Source: Aquabacterium olei
GTDB lineage: Bacteria; Pseudomonadota; Gammaproteobacteria; Burkholderiales; Burkholderiaceae_C
DNA: 36,240 nt
NCBI GenBank assembly: GCA_029279925.1
Contig: JAJUHM010000004.1
Coordinates: forward strand, 1 to 36,240
Direction of reading: 5' to 3'
Shown in pieces: positions 35,407 through 36,240 of this stretch. The stretch's first letter is position 1. Each line of letters opens with the position of its first letter. A program made the position numbers and the translations under genes. The notes beneath the pieces are model-generated. The model was not told the origin of the DNA and searched no databases. It was given only the letters and a program-made list of their open reading frames with translations.

Positions 35407-36009
35407 TCAGTCTGCCTGGCGCGGGTACACGATCACCGACAGGAACTTGATCGGGCACTTGGCCAGGCGTTCCGGCCCGTGCGGCACTTCCCCTTCGAAA
35501 GACAGCGAATCACCGGGTTCGAGCAGGTAGGTTTCCTGCCCGACCCGGTATTCGATCTTGCCTTCCAGCATGTAGAGGAACTCGTGCCCCGGGTGCTCGA
35601 AGGTCGGGTAGCGCTCCGTGTCATCGTCGATGGTGATGAGAAAGGGCTCGAACAGCTTGACCGGGCCCTGGTCGTAGGCCAGCAGGTGGTAGGTATGCCC
35701 GCTTTTGGTGCCCCGACGCACCACTTCCATGCCGGCGCCCTTCTTGATGTGCTGCGCCGAGCTGGAGGTCGCGTCGTACTTGCTGAACAGCATCGACATC
35801 GACACGCCCAGCACGCGCGCAATGCGGGCCAAGGTGTCCATGCCGGCTGTGGTCTGCCCGTTCTCGATCTTGGACAGCATGCCGCGGCTGATGCCCGCCT
35901 GTTCAGCCACCTGTGCCAGGGTGAGGCTGTGCCGCTGCCGCTGCTCGCGGATGGCCGCACCCACGGTTTCTTCCAGTGATGGCAGGTTGCCGCTCTGGTC
36001 CCTATCCAA
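35407..36009 (-). CDS. XRE-family transcriptional regulator with C-terminal cupin domain; TTG start
   Basis: HTH LTLAQVAEQAGISRGMLSKIENGQTTAGMDTLARIARVLGVSMSMLF; cupin TFEHPGHEFLYMLEGKIEYRVGQETYLLEPGDSLSFEGEVPHGPE; RBS AAAGGAG upstream of TTG. Confidence 0.92.
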   Translation of the reverse strand: MDRDQSGNLPSLEETVGAAIREQRQRHSLTLAQVAEQAGISRGMLSKIENGQTTAGMDTLARIARVLGVSMSMLFSKYDATSSSAQHIKKGAGMEVVRRGTKSGHTYHLLAYDQGPVKLFEPFLITIDDDTERYPTFEHPGHEFLYMLEGKIEYRVGQETYLLEPGDSLSFEGEVPHGPERLAKCPIKFLSVIVYPRQAD

Positions 36010-36085
36010 GCCTCGCTCCTTTGAACATTGCCGTGAAACGCAGTGTACGTGGACACCTGAAACGCAGCGCCTCGCTCACCAAAAT

Positions 36086-36128
36086 GGTGTTTCCTTGCAG
36101 GCACACTAGTTGCATTACAGGAAACACC
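36086..36128. promoter_or_regulatory. Inverted repeat GGTGTTTCCT-N23-AGGAAACACC between the XRE-cupin regulator and the next divergent gene
   Basis: Perfect 10-bp arms; likely XRE operator. Confidence 0.7.
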
Positions 36129-36206
36129 GCGATAAGCTTCCTTCCCATGAAGCAGCGCGCACCGCACCGGGACTGAACCCGGTCCCAACACCTGAAGGAG
36201 CCTGCC

Positions 36207-36240
36207 TTGAACGCTGCCATCCCCCTTCCCCTTGATGCCC
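36207..36240 (+). CDS. Start of a truncated CDS (TTG start, MNAAIPLPLDA...), product not determinable
   Basis: RBS AAGGAG at 36195-36200, then TTG AAC GCT GCC ATC CCC, open to the window end. Confidence 0.5.
   Translation, partial: MNAAIPLPLDA

Overview
High-GC bacterial chromosome segment, Burkholderiales-like by gene content and style (inference). Most of it is ordinary metabolism and transport: acyl-CoA dehydrogenase/etfA/etfB, an OMF-MFP-RND efflux operon with a divergent TetR regulator, truD, TauE/SafE + arsA, a PEP-CTERM protein, glnK-amtB, and an amino-acid/formylglutamate catabolic cluster. An accessory defence island lies at about 5.2-13.6 kb, with no integrase or tRNA seen. It holds an AbiEi/AbiEii type IV toxin-antitoxin pair and a co-directional three-gene module: an OLD-family ATPase/TOPRIM nuclease (Gabija GajA-like, class 2 OLD), an SF1 UvrD-like helicase (GajB-like) and a third protein with a Cys/His-rich finger and a CoiA-like PD-(D/E)xK nuclease core. 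This module is the best candidate for an undescribed system. Other notable signals are: in-frame amber codons interrupting an acyl-CoA dehydrogenase and a flavin monooxygenase; a shared TGTTTCCT-N23-AGGAAACA inverted repeat next to the glnK sigma-54 promoter and upstream of an XRE-cupin regulator; a 21-bp-arm inverted repeat in the tetR/efflux divergent promoter; and a hairpin that would sequester the likely Shine-Dalgarno of the OLD nuclease. All calls come from reading the sequence and ORF track; no database search was run.
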